Below, piece after piece: positions 15,487 through 23,975 of a DNA stretch of 48,032 nt (position 1 is its first letter; each line of letters opens with the position of its first letter). This stretch comes from a virus, in IMG/VR virus record IMGVR_UViG_3300048591_000865, positions 1-48,032 of that record, one strand, 5' to 3'. The translations under genes were made by a program, and so were the position numbers. The notes under the pieces are model-generated. The model made no database searches. It saw only the letters and a list, made by a program, of their open reading frames with translations, and was not told where the DNA came from.

Positions 15487-17270
15487 TATTCGGCTTCAGC
15501 ACTTCTATTGGTTTTTAAATAGTTGTTTCTATATTTTTGATAAGCGGTGGAGTTGATGTCAGGCCAAACTCCACCGTTGTCTCTTCTCCAAGCTTTTCTA
15601 ACTTCCATTTCCTGCTTTACCGTAGCTTGAGGAATCTTGGCTGCTGGAGTTTCATTTCTAACAATCTGTCTATCATCCAAAGGTTCATATGAAACAGCAG
15701 CTTTTTGGATGCCTGAAGGCGGTCTAAAAACTTCATCTTTTGCAATACTCACAGCAAGACTCTTGACCCACTCAGTTCGATCTTTAAGTGACATGTTCGG
15801 TGGAAGGTTGTCGAATTGTTCATTGAACTTTTCAGTAGCCTCATTCATTCGAGTCATGTCTCGCTTACCCATACTGGCAGCACCAATGCGAACATAACCC
15901 ATACCTTGAAGTTGTTTTTTCAATTCCGTCATCATTCCAGACTGCATTCGATTTCGATCAGTATCGGTCTCTTTGTTCGCCAAAGACCACTCACGTTGAG
16001 CCCTATTAGACTCTTTCTCACTCAAACCCACTTGAAGTTGAGCAAGATCATTGGCAGTCATACCTTTAAGTTCACCTGAAGCAATAGCGTTGTTTAATTC
16101 AAAAACAGCTTCAGGTTCAGAGAATTTGGGTTTAACAACCATCGCGTGAGCAGCTTCTCTGGTTTTCGGGTCAAGCAAAGGAATAAGCCTAGCGACTTTA
16201 GGGTCACTTTCAAGTTCATCGATAGTCCTAAAAGGTCTACCTTGTTGTCTTCTCTCAAGGATAGCTCTACCAATAACCTCAGACCGGGTTTTATTGGCAG
16301 ACGCTTTAGCCTCGTCCATTTGTAGACGAAATGTGTGCATTTTCGCTCGAGCCTTTTCACCAACTTCACCAGGAATCTCTTTGAGTCTTCGCATGGCCTC
16401 ATCTGGTGCAAGGTTCATTACTTTTTCAAGTTCAATAAAAGCCTGTTGTTCAGCTCCAGCTTCTTTTTGAACTGTGTTTAATTTCTTCTGATTTACAACG
16501 TCGATACGATCTTTGTATTTATCCGCAAGCATGTTACCAAGTTCAACCTGCTTTGAATCTTTAGATCGAAGCAAATTTTCAATTGTATTGGTCAATCCTT
16601 CGCTTGTCTCTTTTGCAAGCTGCTCTTGAAGTGAAGGTAGATAAGCAATCTTTCCTTCAATTTCAGTAACCAAACCACGCTTTTCACCATACTTGATAAT
16701 TGTACTTTCAAGATCTTGAAGTTTTATATCAAGTGCTGAAGTGTCCAAAGCTTTTGGGTCCATGAATGCGGTAGCTTCAAACATGTCATCTTTGATGATT
16801 GAGATTGTACTGTCAGCTACACTTTTCTCGTAGCGTGAACGTTGAGAGTATTTAGCCTGTAGTGCTCGATCGCTATATTTTCCGTTAGTAAGGTCGAGTT
16901 TCTCTTTAACCTTGGTTTTCACCAAGTCATCAGCGTCTTTGTAAGTCTCTAAAATTTCATTGTATTTGCGCTGTCTGTCTTCATCGTATTTTTGATAAAC
17001 AGGGTCAGGGTTTCCGTCTTGGTCTTTAATTTGCAAAAGTGATTCGTTGGCGGATTTATCAAAATCATAAGCTGCCTTATCTGCTTCAGTATCGGCTGCA
17101 CTTACCTGATAACCTTCGTACATCCGAGCAGCGCCTTCAACCAAATTCCCTACAGCTTTAGTCTGCATCGCTTGACCGCGACCTAAATCAGGAGTGTTGA
17201 CTTGAAGTCGACCCACAGACTCTTCAGCTTGTGGTGCAAATCTATTTACTCTTGGAAGTTGAAATGCCAC
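15486..17270 (-). CDS. Internal virion protein (T7 gp15-like position), 594 aa
   Basis: A soluble, strongly helical, charged protein with few hydrophobic runs. It begins FQLPRVNRFAPQAEESVGRL, a type of start common in podovirus ejection proteins, and contains long helical repeats (TKVKEKLDLTNGKYSDRALQ; EAGAEQQAFIELEKVMNLAP; LNNAIASGELKGMTANDLAQ). No enzyme motif seen. The GTG start at 17270 has AGGG six bases upstream; there is no in-frame ATG close by. It lies between a 162-aa and the 1951-aa internal virion proteins, the classic gp14-gp15-gp16 order, so it probably forms part of the ejected trans-envelope channel. Confidence 0.75.
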   Translation of the reverse strand: MAFQLPRVNRFAPQAEESVGRLQVNTPDLGRGQAMQTKAVGNLVEGAARMYEGYQVSAADTEADKAAYDFDKSANESLLQIKDQDGNPDPVYQKYDEDRQRKYNEILETYKDADDLVKTKVKEKLDLTNGKYSDRALQAKYSQRSRYEKSVADSTISIIKDDMFEATAFMDPKALDTSALDIKLQDLESTIIKYGEKRGLVTEIEGKIAYLPSLQEQLAKETSEGLTNTIENLLRSKDSKQVELGNMLADKYKDRIDVVNQKKLNTVQKEAGAEQQAFIELEKVMNLAPDEAMRRLKEIPGEVGEKARAKMHTFRLQMDEAKASANKTRSEVIGRAILERRQQGRPFRTIDELESDPKVARLIPLLDPKTREAAHAMVVKPKFSEPEAVFELNNAIASGELKGMTANDLAQLQVGLSEKESNRAQREWSLANKETDTDRNRMQSGMMTELKKQLQGMGYVRIGAASMGKRDMTRMNEATEKFNEQFDNLPPNMSLKDRTEWVKSLAVSIAKDEVFRPPSGIQKAAVSYEPLDDRQIVRNETPAAKIPQATVKQEMEVRKAWRRDNGGVWPDINSTAYQKYRNNYLKTNRSAEAE

Positions 17271-17279
17271 AAATTACCC

Positions 17280-17768
17280 TTACTTTCTAGCGTATCCCGC
17301 AAGACCTGTTCCAACTGCCCCAATAATTGCCGCATTTTGTGTCGCACTTGCATCGTACTCGGCTTGAGCTTTACCCATCGCACCCTGCAGACGATATTGA
17401 CGAGCTTGCGTTTTGTAACCCATAGCTTGCGCGTGTGCTTGCTCACGAATTTCCATTTGATTAAGCATACCGTTTAATTTGGATTCCTGTTGAAGTTCTT
17501 TTGCAGTACCGAAATCAACATCGACATCTTGTGCAGCGAGTGCCACACGTTGAGAACTGATGGTCTGTTTGATCACATTCTCATAGCGTGCAACTTGTTC
17601 TTCACCGTTAAGTTTGGCTTCCCATGCGTCGATCTCAGCATATTGAGCATTGAGTTCTGCGATTTCTTTTTGAAGTTCAGCATTGGCTCGAATACTCTCA
17701 GCTTGCTGCAAACCGGACAAGATCTGAAATCCTGCCATACCTGCGTATGCGTAAGCAATTGCTGCCAT
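17280..17768 (-). CDS. Small internal virion protein (T7 gp14-like), 162 aa
   Basis: The N-terminus is hydrophobic and small-residue-rich (AAIAYAYAGMAGFQILSGL), followed by helices with regular Ala/Glu/Gln (QKEIAELNAQYAEIDAWEAK), and ends with a second hydrophobic Gly/Ala segment (NAAIIGAVGTGLAGYARK). This layout is typical of T7 gp14 family internal core proteins that insert in the outer membrane during ejection. GGGGG lies seven bases before the ATG. A terminator-like hairpin at 17784-17812 separates it from the tail tubular gene upstream. Confidence 0.75.
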   Translation of the reverse strand: MAAIAYAYAGMAGFQILSGLQQAESIRANAELQKEIAELNAQYAEIDAWEAKLNGEEQVARYENVIKQTISSQRVALAAQDVDVDFGTAKELQQESKLNGMLNQMEIREQAHAQAMGYKTQARQYRLQGAMGKAQAEYDASATQNAAIIGAVGTGLAGYARK

Positions 17769-17783
17769 GTTAAAACCCCCATC

Positions 17784-17812
17784 AAAACGATAAGTTTTTT
17801 AAGAACCTATCG
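17784..17812 (-). terminator. Intrinsic terminator candidate between tail tubular B and the internal virion genes
   Basis: On the minus strand a 9-bp stem (CGATAGGTT/AACTTATCG, one G-U pair, 17804-17812 with 17788-17796) is followed by TTTTG. It overlaps the stop codon region of the 882-aa gene. AT-rich stem, so probably only partly effective, which would lower expression of the ejection proteins relative to capsid genes. Confidence 0.45.
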
Positions 17813-20455
17813 CAATATATTTAACTCAGGAATGATGGATAAAATCTCAAAAGGTAGCGGATCTACTTGCCTAAAGCAGATTCTACCGTTGGATTCCCAA
17901 TCATTCGGAACTGAGACTTCAATGCGTTTAGATTGAAGCGGTTGCGCAGCATTTCCAACATTCCCCAATTCAATATCTTCCGTCCTGGTCTCAAGGTCGG
18001 CCATACCGTCAACATAATCGTTTTCAGGGAAAGCAGAACCCACATAAAGACCACGAGTATTGAAAACCTTTACGTTCACTTTTTCACAAATTTTTGATTC
18101 TAAAAGTGCAGGTCTTTGTTCAACTGTGTCGATGTCCAGGGTCTCTACGTCGCAAGTAAATGGTAAGCCGACATGAACAAAAGCACCCCGTAAACCATCA
18201 GGAATCGTAACTTGTCCACCGCTAACCTCAAGGTCATCGTAGTCCTCAATGTCATTATTTGGCGATGCTTCAACATATCCGTCGACCATAAGAGACACGA
18301 GTTTACCGTTTAAATGCGAGAGTCCTGTGAGTGTCGAATAAGTGCGATAAATTGTAATCCCAGAAGCTTCAGCCGATGGGAAAGTCACTGAAGGTGTGAC
18401 TTTGACTGAGGTTGTACCGGTATAGGTTGTGACTTCTAAATCAATCGCTGCACCTTCAGAATCAAACATTCTAAAAATACTTCCCACAGCGCCAAGGTCT
18501 GCACTATTGGAAAAAATAGCGATGTTAGAGGTAAGTGTGAGAGTACCTTCCCAATCCATAGGGTCATCTGCGGTGACGTTTAAGGTTGCACCTGCAGAGA
18601 GTTCAGAGTTGTAAGAAACTGCTGAATCCATGCAAACCATCTCTTTGATGTCTTCGACAAAGCGATCAGTTCCATATTCAATGTAACGAACACCATCACG
18701 ATTAATGACAAAGTAAACGACGCTACGACCATCGAGGTCATTTCTGACAGTGACCGATTCATAAAGACCATTCGTATCGCAGCGACACCATGCCCGCATC
18801 TGATGGTCTTTATCGTAAGTAAAACCTGCAGCTTCACCGTCTTCAAAAACAACCCAAACTAAAGGTATTTCTCCACCTTGAAAAGCCCAAGATGTGATCT
18901 GTCTACCTCTAAACAAATGATCACTGAATATACTTACTTCATCACCTGGGAAGCCACCTGCCTCCTCCGAAAATATAAGATTACGAACAGTATTGGTGGA
19001 TTTATCTACGAACAATAATCCACCAGGGATTTCAAGAGGTACAACCTTATCATCAATTATCCAGTTACCTCGTTTTTCCATTCTAATATTGCTTGGGGAT
19101 AACACTCCACTATTAGAGAAAAGTCCTACTGTAGTGAAAGCAAGTAAATAATTTGCAGAGTCAATCAAGTGAAGGATTCTAGCGTAACCGGAAGTTCCAC
19201 ATTTAAAAACAAGCCCTGACTCATCAGAAAAAGGAAAGTCCCTATAAAAATTTGCAAGGTATCCTGTACGAGAAGCAAAAATTACTTCTTCATATATAGA
19301 ATCAGAAACAAGAAGTTTCTGTTGATAAAAACATCCGGTTCTTCCTCTAACACCAAGAGATACACTTGTAATTGTACTACCGTAGGCGGCATCTACTGCC
19401 TTAATAGGTTGCTGAGTATAATCAACGTCCTCACCGTAATCGATAAAAATTGCACTGTTCCCTGCTACGGGGACCGTTGCCATATACCCATAAGCGATAC
19501 CCCTAAACGGTCGTCTATATACTCTAAGTTCAGTGATGCCAGTATTTCCAGCGGAGGAAATTGTAATCTCGTTTTCCTCACCTACATTTATTGGTAGTCC
19601 ACTTGCGGGCGATAATTCTACGGTTGTAAACTCTTCGCCGTTTTTAACCAGTGCTATCGCATATTGAACAGGTTCACCTGTTCCTCCTATTACTCTACCT
19701 GACTCTGTAGGTACGGCTGCGAAATTGACCAATCCAACAAGTACGTTTTCAATTCTTGTATCTCGAAATGGGTCTGCAGAATCAAGATCACCAATAACTA
19801 ATTTTTTAGCGTAATTGTCTTTACAGAAAACATTAACGTAACCTTTTGTCGGAACAAACTGAACATAAGGTAGATCGTCCTCAACCATCGTATGATCGAC
19901 ATCTACATAACTGTTAGCGGTTACATCATGAACACGAGCGTAACCATGCCCCCACTCAATAACATAATCTGTATAAGGAACAGAATAGAGGATACTTTTT
20001 CTACTTCCTGAACCGACTGGTGTAACGGTGTGTGTGCCAGACCCGGTAGTTGTAATGTCTATATATGTTCCAGCAGCAACATTAGCGAGACTGGTACAAA
20101 GTCTGAAATTTAAACTGCTCGTATAGAGCACATAATAAGTAGTGTCTGCGACTAATGGTGACGGTAAAGTGGTAGTACTCGATACAGTAACGGCATCACC
20201 GTCACGAAAGCGATTTGCGGCCACAATCAGTACATCTGAACCTGTATCAGCTGTAAAGTTTATAGCGGTGAGGATTGGGTCACGAGCTTGCAAATATAAC
20301 TTTTTACCAGCACGCGAAATAATTCGACCAGTTTTTCCAATATGAGCATTTCTTAAAGTTTTAAGTCCTGTTTTATATTTATCAAAAGTTGTTCGCTCGT
20401 GCAGAGCTGGGTCAAGTTCACCGGCAGAAAAACTCGCTTGAATCTTCTGAGCCAT
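17807..20455 (-). CDS. Tail tubular protein B-like (T7 gp12 / Bbp13-like nozzle), 882 aa
   Basis: The N-terminus QASFSAGELDPALHERTTFD followed by YKTGLKTLRN and GRIISRAGKKL is the characteristic opening of podovirus tail nozzle proteins. The body is a large beta-propeller-like protein (SVPYTDYVIEWGHGYARVHD, FRGIAYGYMATVPVAG, LLVSDSIYEEVIFASRTGYL, VFEDGEAAGFTYDKD) ending in a beta domain with NDWESNGRICFRQVDPLP. Length suits the family. The ATG overlaps the TAA of the tail tubular A gene (TAATG), so they are coupled. It forms the distal tube of the short tail. Confidence 0.85.
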   Translation of the reverse strand: MAQKIQASFSAGELDPALHERTTFDKYKTGLKTLRNAHIGKTGRIISRAGKKLYLQARDPILTAINFTADTGSDVLIVAANRFRDGDAVTVSSTTTLPSPLVADTTYYVLYTSSLNFRLCTSLANVAAGTYIDITTTGSGTHTVTPVGSGSRKSILYSVPYTDYVIEWGHGYARVHDVTANSYVDVDHTMVEDDLPYVQFVPTKGYVNVFCKDNYAKKLVIGDLDSADPFRDTRIENVLVGLVNFAAVPTESGRVIGGTGEPVQYAIALVKNGEEFTTVELSPASGLPINVGEENEITISSAGNTGITELRVYRRPFRGIAYGYMATVPVAGNSAIFIDYGEDVDYTQQPIKAVDAAYGSTITSVSLGVRGRTGCFYQQKLLVSDSIYEEVIFASRTGYLANFYRDFPFSDESGLVFKCGTSGYARILHLIDSANYLLAFTTVGLFSNSGVLSPSNIRMEKRGNWIIDDKVVPLEIPGGLLFVDKSTNTVRNLIFSEEAGGFPGDEVSIFSDHLFRGRQITSWAFQGGEIPLVWVVFEDGEAAGFTYDKDHQMRAWCRCDTNGLYESVTVRNDLDGRSVVYFVINRDGVRYIEYGTDRFVEDIKEMVCMDSAVSYNSELSAGATLNVTADDPMDWEGTLTLTSNIAIFSNSADLGAVGSIFRMFDSEGAAIDLEVTTYTGTTSVKVTPSVTFPSAEASGITIYRTYSTLTGLSHLNGKLVSLMVDGYVEASPNNDIEDYDDLEVSGGQVTIPDGLRGAFVHVGLPFTCDVETLDIDTVEQRPALLESKICEKVNVKVFNTRGLYVGSAFPENDYVDGMADLETRTEDIELGNVGNAAQPLQSKRIEVSVPNDWESNGRICFRQVDPLPFEILSIIPELNILR

Positions 20456-21069
20456 TACGAAGTCCGTTCTTCGACAAATTCAGACAGTGTTGCGTCGTCG
20501 TCGAAGTTGTGATTTTCCATTCGGTCATGCTCTTGAGCCTCAGTCTTAGCAACTACATATCGCTCGCTCAATTGCTTGGTCAACTTGTCTGCACCTTTTC
20601 CAGCAATCAAAGGTGATGCCAGTAGTGCCAATTTGTAGGCGATTGCAAGGCCAACGTTCGCACTCAAAGTGGTGAGAGGTACGTCTTTTGGGATATACTC
20701 AATGATGATGTCTTCTTGGTTTGTGAAGATAACTTTTTCACCATTATGAATCCCAATTCTTTTTGGGACTTGAGTACTTCTGACATCTTTTAGTTGTTGA
20801 GTTTGGATTCTTCGGAAAAAGACACAATCATCAGGGTATTTATATGCGAACAACCAAAGGTCGTTTGGGTCTGTCTCTCGAAGTTCTGCAGTTTTTTGTG
20901 CTGAAGTCCCATCTAAATCGAGGTCTTCAAGCGTAGAATAAAGGGCTGTTTCCCAGTGGACATTCAGAGTTTGATTTTCAGGTGAAACATCTGTTTCAGT
21001 ATCTGAAATTCTTTTTTTTAGGAGCAGTGCACCCAGAGCCAAATTGAAAATTTTAGCCTTTGTGTACAT
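20455..21069 (-). CDS. Tail tubular protein A-like (T7 gp11 / Bbp14-like adaptor), 204 aa
   Basis: It starts MYTKAKIFNLALGALLLKKR, the usual helix-initiated opening of gp11-type adaptors, followed by NVHWETALYSTLEDLDLDG and DPNDLWLFAYKYPDDCVFFR, the conserved W...F-x-Y-x-x-P-x-D-C pattern. IIIEYIPKDVPLTTLSANVG and a helical ALLASPLIAGKGADKL complete the fold. GGGAG lies about five bases before the ATG. The protein bridges the portal and the nozzle. It precedes tail tubular B with a stop/start overlap. Confidence 0.82.
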   Translation of the reverse strand: MYTKAKIFNLALGALLLKKRISDTETDVSPENQTLNVHWETALYSTLEDLDLDGTSAQKTAELRETDPNDLWLFAYKYPDDCVFFRRIQTQQLKDVRSTQVPKRIGIHNGEKVIFTNQEDIIIEYIPKDVPLTTLSANVGLAIAYKLALLASPLIAGKGADKLTKQLSERYVVAKTEAQEHDRMENHNFDDDATLSEFVEERTS

Positions 21070-21086
21070 CCTGCTCCCTCACTCAT

Positions 21087-21359
21087 TTAAACTTTTTTCA
21101 TCCAAGAACCGAGTTTACTTTCATCCGGAACCATAAATTTGTCGCCGGGTGCTCTGCGAACTCGTTCAAAAAAACCTGCGCGAAGAGCAACAACCATAAA
21201 TGGTCCACTGCTTCTTTTCACCGGTTCAGATTTTGGAGCTACGGCCTTTTCTTCAGAAACGCTAACCTCAGCAGACGCCGAAGCGTCCACTTTTGGTCGT
21301 CGTCCAGAAGAAGGAGGTGGAGCAGGCATTGACCCGCTCTGACTCGATTCTTCAGACAT
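21087..21359 (-). CDS. Small capsid-module protein with disordered N-terminus, 90 aa
   Basis: The first 50 residues are Ser/Pro/Ala-rich and charged (disordered). The C-terminal 40 form a small conserved unit: FMVVALRAGFFERVRR followed by PGDKFMVPDESKLGSWMKKV. Proteins with this ALR-x-GF ... GD-x-F-x-[VI]P ... W pattern sit next to the capsid or head-completion genes of many phages; no function is established to my knowledge. Only two bases separate it from the upstream stop. Likely a virion or head-completion component. Confidence 0.68.
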   Translation of the reverse strand: MSEESSQSGSMPAPPPSSGRRPKVDASASAEVSVSEEKAVAPKSEPVKRSSGPFMVVALRAGFFERVRRAPGDKFMVPDESKLGSWMKKV

Positions 21360-21360
21360 C

Positions 21361-21798
21361 TTACACCGCCGCGTTTACAACTTTAGGGAACGATTTGTAC
21401 TTAGCGATTTCATCGGAAGGTACAAGGTAAACGTCCAAAGTTACTGTGGTAGTACCACCAGTTGAAGTATTGCGGAAGCCAATGTGAAGTTGGTCCATAA
21501 CACCTTTTGGAATTGGAATTTCATGAACACTTCCAACGGTCAAATCTGCCGCCAAAATAGTCGTGCTCGCCAAAACTGCCAAATTGGTTGTCAAAGCTGT
21601 GTTGTCAGCTTGAACAACTTCCATTGTGTGAGTAGAACCTGCACCGGCAGCAACAGTCGGAACAATCAACAATGACATTTGACGGCCAATGCTGAGGTCC
21701 TGAGCAGCTGACTGCTTTTGGTACGAATTTGCTGAAACTGTTGCGGCACCAGTGAAAGCCTGTGCAACACACAGTTGATTTTGAATATCAAATCTCAT
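21361..21798 (-). CDS. Bbp16-like capsid cement protein candidate, 145 aa
   Basis: A beta-rich product following the major capsid gene. It begins MRFDIQNQLCVAQAFTGAAT and includes GRQMSLLIVPTVAAGAGSTH, SVHEIPIPKGVMDQLHIGFR and VTLDVYLVPSDEI. This pattern and position match Bbp16-like proteins of BPP-1-type podoviruses, where a cement protein trimer decorates the capsid. AGGAG lies eight bases before the ATG, a strong site that fits high expression. Assignment rests on gene order and fold style. Confidence 0.68.
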   Translation of the reverse strand: MRFDIQNQLCVAQAFTGAATVSANSYQKQSAAQDLSIGRQMSLLIVPTVAAGAGSTHTMEVVQADNTALTTNLAVLASTTILAADLTVGSVHEIPIPKGVMDQLHIGFRNTSTGGTTTVTLDVYLVPSDEIAKYKSFPKVVNAAV

Positions 21799-21833
21799 TG
21801 AGAAATCTCCTGTTAAATTGTTTCAAAACTTAA

Positions 21834-21857
21834 GCGACCCGGATTTCTCTAGGTCGC
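21834..21857. terminator. Hairpin downstream of the major capsid gene
   Basis: A 6-bp GC-rich stem GCGACC/GGTCGC (21834-21839 with 21852-21857) lies between the major capsid stop and the next start. On the minus strand it is followed by TTAAGTTTTG, on the plus strand by ATTTTATT. It may act as a partial terminator or as a stabiliser of the capsid mRNA 3' end. Confidence 0.35.
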
Positions 21858-21868
21858 ATTTTATTCAA

Positions 21869-22891
21869 TTACACTACTCGATCTTCTGTGTTCAACAGAG
21901 CATCAGAGCGACGAACTGGATTACCCAAGAACATCAAAACTGGTGAACCTTGATAATTTTGGTAGGTAATTCCTGCGCCTGCACCAACTGCAGTCAAAGC
22001 TTGTTTGTGCAAGAAAGCTTCGATTGTGCGGTTAACATACCAAACACCGCGACCGTTTTGTGGATTGTGGATTTTATAGTGACCGCTGATCATAAGGTCG
22101 ATCAAGTTCGCAGCTCCAACACCTGACAGCAACAAAGCTGGGTCGATGTTAGCGATACGGCAAGCTTGACGATAATCTTTTACGACCAGACCATGATCGA
22201 TTTCAAATTGCTCTTCGTAACCGTAGAAAGTTCCGGCATCACCATTTGAATCAAGACCTGCGATTTGAACCAATTTACCACCCGCAGAGCGGTCAGTACG
22301 TTTCAAACCTGCTTGAGTTCCTTTTGGATAAACTCCGAAAACTGACATTGGACCCCAGTGAACCAACAACATTGAGGTGTTGTCGCCACCAGTACCGCCT
22401 GCATCGACGACTTGTTTTGAAGTCTCTTCAGAAGCATTTACTGTTGAGTAAATATCCATGAAGCCTGCAGATTTCAAAGTTGAAGCTTGTGGAGATCCGT
22501 AGATGGTCAAAGCAGCGTGCTCGATTGCTTGAGCTTGGATATGACCCATTGCTTGATTCCATCGGTTGAAAGCGATGCGGTCTTTACCGCCGCGAGCTGC
22601 AACAGCTTCGTCCATTTGAGATTTGGACTCGAAGTGAGAAGCAGTAAATGTGCGCTCTTCGATAGTGGTTTTAGAAGCAGGAATCGCTTGATTCGCTTTA
22701 CGGTAGTAAACCGCAGGTAAAGCTGAACGGATACTTTCCTTGTGGATTGTACCTTCATTCATTTCCATGTAAGGAATATCCATCAGCATTGGATTTTCTT
22801 GAACAAGAACCTCCGCAACTTTACCGATCTGAATATCTTTACCTTTCGCAACATCTGCGAGCGTGACTAATTTTGTACCTAGAGCTGACAT
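21869..22891 (-). CDS. Major capsid protein (Bbp17-like), 340 aa
   Basis: Length and position (after scaffold, before cement) fit an HK97-fold capsid subunit. The N-terminus TLADVAKGKDIQIGKVAEVL with LVQENPMLMDIPYMEMNEG, then PAVYYRKANQAIPASK and FTASHFESKSQMDEAVAARG, is the recognisable start of this podoviral capsid family. The C-terminal part has LVVKDYRQACRIANIDP, HKQALTAVGAGAGITYQNYQ and PVRRSDALLNTEDRVV. GGAG seven bases before the ATG. No sign of a cleaved N-terminal delta domain. It forms the head shell. Confidence 0.85.
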   Translation of the reverse strand: MSALGTKLVTLADVAKGKDIQIGKVAEVLVQENPMLMDIPYMEMNEGTIHKESIRSALPAVYYRKANQAIPASKTTIEERTFTASHFESKSQMDEAVAARGGKDRIAFNRWNQAMGHIQAQAIEHAALTIYGSPQASTLKSAGFMDIYSTVNASEETSKQVVDAGGTGGDNTSMLLVHWGPMSVFGVYPKGTQAGLKRTDRSAGGKLVQIAGLDSNGDAGTFYGYEEQFEIDHGLVVKDYRQACRIANIDPALLLSGVGAANLIDLMISGHYKIHNPQNGRGVWYVNRTIEAFLHKQALTAVGAGAGITYQNYQGSPVLMFLGNPVRRSDALLNTEDRVV

Positions 22892-22918
22892 TTTATTCTC
22901 CCGTTAAGGTTTTAGATT

Positions 22919-23677
22919 TTAAGTATAAAAGCTCAAATGAGCGTCTTCGCTTGATTCAATTTTCTTTTCGGCAATTGTTGGCTCACCTTGAATCATTTTT
23001 TCAGGTTTATAAAGTTTCGAAGCCAGTTGTGCCAAATCGCGCATAACATAAGGAGGCAGCATCGACTTACGTTCTGTCAATGCTTTTTTTGTCTCAGGCA
23101 TAAATTCAGAAAGTACCTTTTCGGCCATCATTACGTTCTTATTGAATTTGTCACCGCCAAAAGTCGGGTCTTTACGAAGTTCGCTGTCCCATTTACTTTT
23201 CACGGCCTGCACTGCTTTTTCTTGGGCCGCTTTATTATCTGCTAAAATTTTAGCAGCGGCCTTAACTTCAGCAAGTTTTTGGTCCAAAAGATCTTGAGCT
23301 GCTTCTTTTGGAAGCTTGTGCTTGAGCGCGAGTTCTTTAATTTTGGTGACTTCCTTCGCATCCAAATCTTTAGCTTCAAGTTCATATTCAAGTTTTACTT
23401 CAGGTTCTGGTGGTGGCGCCGCTGGAGGGTCAGGTTGAACTTCAGGTTGAGGTTCTTCAGTGTATCCACTTACTGGGTCTTTAATCTCTTCAACGACTTC
23501 ATCTGCTGGAGCGTCAGCTTTTTTCTCTTCAGGGGCAGCAACAGACGGTTCAACAGCATAACCAAATTCATCAACGTCGGATACTGCTGCAGCTGGGGGT
23601 GGTGTTCCACCTGCAGAAGAACCCTCTTCAGGGGCTATGGCTTGTTCAAACTTAAGTAAGTTCCATGTTCTCAACAT
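22919..23677 (-). CDS. Scaffolding protein, 252 aa
   Basis: The ATG at 23677 with AGAAGG just upstream is preferred to the TTG at 23692. The first 110 residues are acidic, Pro/Glu/Ala-rich and disordered. The C-terminal half is helical and highly charged (ELKHK-type and KAAAKILADNKAAQEKAVQA), with YVMRDLAQLASKLYKPEKM near the end. This acidic-disordered plus helical layout and the place between the portal and major capsid genes are diagnostic of podoviral scaffolds, which direct capsid assembly and then exit. It overlaps the upstream Bbp19-like gene by 26 bases. Confidence 0.78.
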   Translation of the reverse strand: MLRTWNLLKFEQAIAPEEGSSAGGTPPPAAAVSDVDEFGYAVEPSVAAPEEKKADAPADEVVEEIKDPVSGYTEEPQPEVQPDPPAAPPPEPEVKLEYELEAKDLDAKEVTKIKELALKHKLPKEAAQDLLDQKLAEVKAAAKILADNKAAQEKAVQAVKSKWDSELRKDPTFGGDKFNKNVMMAEKVLSEFMPETKKALTERKSMLPPYVMRDLAQLASKLYKPEKMIQGEPTIAEKKIESSEDAHLSFYT

Positions 23678-23966
23678 TTTTTTCCTTCTCAATCTGAGCT
23701 AAAGTAGCTCCGGCAAATTCAGGACTAGCTTGAGCGACAATTTTGAAAATTGAATTGCCTGCTCGTAAAAATCCTAAACGGTCATGCAAGAACTCACCAG
23801 ATAAACCTATTGGTGGCGCTTCGCCTACATCAAAATTCTTGAAAAGATATTTGATAAAATCTTTTCCCGGCTTGGTAGCAACGACCGCTTGAATCGCCAT
23901 CAGAACGTTATGGTGTTCATAACGTTCCTTTGCTTCCTGATTCAATTGGTCGATTTTACTACTCAA
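23652..23966 (-). CDS. Bbp19-like phage protein, 104 aa
   Basis: The product matches the Bbp19-like family pattern as I recall it: GKDFIKYLFKNFDVGEAPPI, then FLHDRLGFLRAGNSIFKIVA and a final Leu-Ala-Gln-Ile-Glu-Lys-Glu helix. In BPP-1 the homologue is encoded in the capsid module; its function is not established. The start is TTG at 23966, with AGAGGACAC directly upstream, and no ATG lies near the family N-terminus. It overlaps the scaffold gene. Confidence 0.72.
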   Translation of the reverse strand: MSSKIDQLNQEAKERYEHHNVLMAIQAVVATKPGKDFIKYLFKNFDVGEAPPIGLSGEFLHDRLGFLRAGNSIFKIVAQASPEFAGATLAQIEKEKNVENMELT

Positions 23967-23975
23967 AGTGTCCTC

